Under the pieces are notes generated by a model. The model did not search any database. It worked only from the letters and a program-made list of their open reading frames with translations, and was not told the DNA's origin. The position numbers and the translations under genes were made by a program. Shown one piece after another: positions 62,201-64,000 of a stretch of DNA of 64,000 nt. Each line of letters begins with the position of its first letter. The first letter of the stretch is position 1. This stretch comes from Epiperipatus broadwayi (Eukaryota; Onychophora; Udeonychophora; Euonychophora; Peripatidae), in the NCBI GenBank assembly GCA_028023455.1, contig JAQFVV010006699.1, positions 122,001-186,000 of the forward strand. The letters run 5' to 3'.

Positions 62201-63308
62201 GGTTGGAATTCTTAAATTAGATTGAGGGGAAATTAATATTTGCCCTGCAGGAGATATAGAATTAGAGACTAATGAAAGTTTTTTGTGGGAAATGTAGCGA
62301 GGCAAGGATAGCCCGCCAATTTAGATATAGAGGAGATTCAGATAGAAAGAGGACACTTGGATTATGACCTGCTAAAAACTTAAATAATTATTGACAAACT
62401 TAGTTGCTGTGCAAGATGTCAAAATCCACCGCTGTGAGTTTTGCCATCATTAGAATGTTTGGCTAATTTAAAACAAAGGACGGACCCACACCTACCAGCT
62501 CTTCTTCAGTCATGCCATGAACCTCGAAAATAAACACTGCCTCTACCTTGCCGCTGTCAAAGGACCTGAAAGATGAACTATTATCAAAAGTGCGCACTCA
62601 TCACTAAATCACTAGGACTCTGCCTTACCGTAAGCTAAACTTTTTCCTATTCCAGCCAGTGTAAATAAATTGTGTTTAATTAAATCTCCACTCAACTAAT
62701 GATAAATATGTTTTAAAATGGCATTAATTGTTTTTTTTTTAATTATTTATTATCTGTTTGTACTCTTTTCTAGTATTTAAAGTGTGTCTTGGAATCTTAG
62801 TTTTAAGATTCCAAGTTTGTTTGCAATTTTCGTTTATCAGAGGGTGCATTAGGAGATTGTATTTTATATGTTTAATATATACCTGATTATTTCGTTAACT
62901 ATTAGAAAACACATTGGCAGTTTTCGTAGTCTTTATTTATTCACCTGCCCTTAGTTGTAAAATAAAGAATCTTTAAGCATGTTTCGTTTGCGCTTTTTGT
63001 GCAAACAACAAATCTTTTTGCTGGCTATTTGTCAAGTTATTTCTTTGGGTTGTCTGAAAGTAGTCATTTCTTTCTGGATTACATAAGATAGTAATCAAAT
63101 ATCTTTTGCTGTCTTGTGTGTGAGATCAACCATGTTTACTTTGAATGTAGTATTACGCGCAGCAGTCCTGCGCGTTTTAAAGACAGTAATTAGAATATTA
63201 CTGCTCGAATGTTCGTGCTGGTATCGTTGATTTCCGGCTGGACAGTAACTGTTTTATTATCTCTGATTTAGGAAGCTAGAGTTGTTGTTTGTTTTTGTAA
63301 TTTTACAG
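62200..63308. other. Less AT-rich stretch, possible transcribed upstream region
   Basis: Composition shifts visibly from about 62.2 kb: CCCTGCAGGAG, GCCCGCCAATT, GCGCAGCAGTCCTGCGCG. ACCGTAAGC (62.63 kb) and several polypyrimidine-AG sites could be splice signals. No ORF can be followed, so this could be 5' UTR, intron or regulatory DNA of a gene running right. Confidence 0.35.
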
Positions 63309-63419
63309 CTGGCCAACAAGAAGATATTATCCTAACCATTTCATATATTTTAAGAGAGACAATTTTGCTGCCAAAATGTTTAATGTCTTCATGTTTGTCG
63401 TACTCTTGTGCACTCTCTG
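63309..63419 (+). CDS. Candidate internal exon with start codon and signal-peptide-like N-terminus
   Basis: A strong acceptor (TTTTTGTAATTTTACAG, ending 63,308) and a donor (CTCTCTG|GTAAAT, GT at 63,420) delimit 111 bp. They contain ATG at 63,376 in a CCAAAATG context. The 14 complete codons before the donor read MFNVFMFVVLLCTL, a short hydrophobic run typical of a secretory signal peptide beginning. Without splicing the frame ends at once in TAA, so the exon model is needed for a protein. Downstream exons would lie beyond the window. The product is unknown. Confidence 0.35.
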
Positions 63420-64000
63420 GTAAATATGCGTATGTTACTATAAGCCACTTTTGTATTCGTGGCTAGATGTCTTCACTCTATTGCACAACTTTTAATAAAA
63501 TTAATAAATTGTTTAAACTTAATTTGGCTGATGTTTGTCTTTGTGCTTTGATTTCTCAACTGTCTAAAGAATATTTAGGATATCTTGTTTCTTCCTGAGT
63601 TTAGTCCAGTGCGTTCAGGTTTGCATATCCTGTCCACCCTTAAAATAAATGTCTAGTTCCTATTTTCGGATTAGTGGCGCCCCAGTGGTCAGTATATGCA
63701 AATCTCAAATATCTTTCTCCCGTTACAATATATATGAAAAACACTATAACAGAAAACAAAACAAATTAAACAAACCAAGTATAATTTCAAGGACACTTAA
63801 GTTTCATAAACATGTTTGTCAATTATTGCACTTACATGTCAAAAGTACAGTCTGTTTAATTTGTTTTTTTCTCTATTAGTGTTTTTCATATCATTAATAA
63901 TGGCAGATCGGAAATATTTTTCATATATACAGTATATAACTTTGTGAGTTTCAAAGATTAAAAATGACTAATGTTTAGCCTGTTTTGGGGTAAGTAAAGT
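63420..64000. other. Possible intron or intergenic DNA at window end
   Basis: Nothing recognisable. It would be the intron after the candidate exon if that model is right. Confidence 0.35.

Overview
The window is animal nuclear DNA. It is very AT-rich, with roughly a quarter G+C by eye, no dense gene array and no bacterial signals. It carries intron-like and TATA-box signals, long tetranucleotide and dinucleotide microsatellites, a single-exon rhodopsin-class receptor, and LTR, LINE and Penelope-like retroelements. The very low G+C, abundant Penelope elements and hammerhead ribozymes would suit a hydrozoan, flatworm or other AT-rich invertebrate. The sequence alone does not fix the species.

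Layout. 1-12.6 kb is mostly unannotatable AT-rich DNA. It holds a LINE 3' tail (0.7 kb), a short dispersed repeat (2.3 kb), a decayed LINE reverse transcriptase (8.05-8.33 kb, minus) and a ~346-350-bp TATA-containing repeat: one copy at 6.1 kb and a multi-copy composite with a 12-bp target duplication at 10.1-11.2 kb. 12.65-17.94 kb is a decayed Ty3/Gypsy (Mag-like) retrotransposon on the minus strand with a very unusual structure: its left end is fused to the 3' half of a serine tRNA, its 5' LTR stops after 34 bp, and the whole insert is flanked by ~242-bp direct repeats. 20.4-22.1 kb holds the one clear intact host gene, a class A GPCR on the minus strand. It sits between two long, mutually inverted (TATC)n/(GATA)n arrays. 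22.1-25.8 kb has a palindromic Penelope remnant and a LINE 3' end broken up by (TA)n and (GA)n.

26.95-32.6 kb and 44.26-50.04 kb are two copies of a non-autonomous LTR element with ~1.7-kb LTRs, a predicted intron inside each LTR, and one coiled-coil/basic ORF. A third related LTR-like stretch starts at 50.09 kb. All three sit in (TA)n tracts. 32.6-35.65 kb has a hairpin element and a palindromic Penelope copy. 35.65-41 kb shows no gene. 41.0-43.3 kb has a hairpin, a tRNA-like module and two hammerhead ribozymes. 51.9-54.5 kb has a third hammerhead next to more Penelope GIY-YIG endonuclease remnants. 55.4-56.6 kb is a cluster of hairpin repeats and 59.0-59.55 kb another Penelope remnant. 62.2-64 kb has less extreme composition and one candidate signal-peptide exon.

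How the parts work together: apart from the receptor and perhaps the exon at 63.3 kb, the window is a mobile-element graveyard. Recurrent themes are head-to-head Penelope palindromes with 3' ends outward, self-cleaving ribozymes beside Penelope DNA, and insertion into or growth of TA microsatellites. All family assignments are by motif reading only; no database search was possible.
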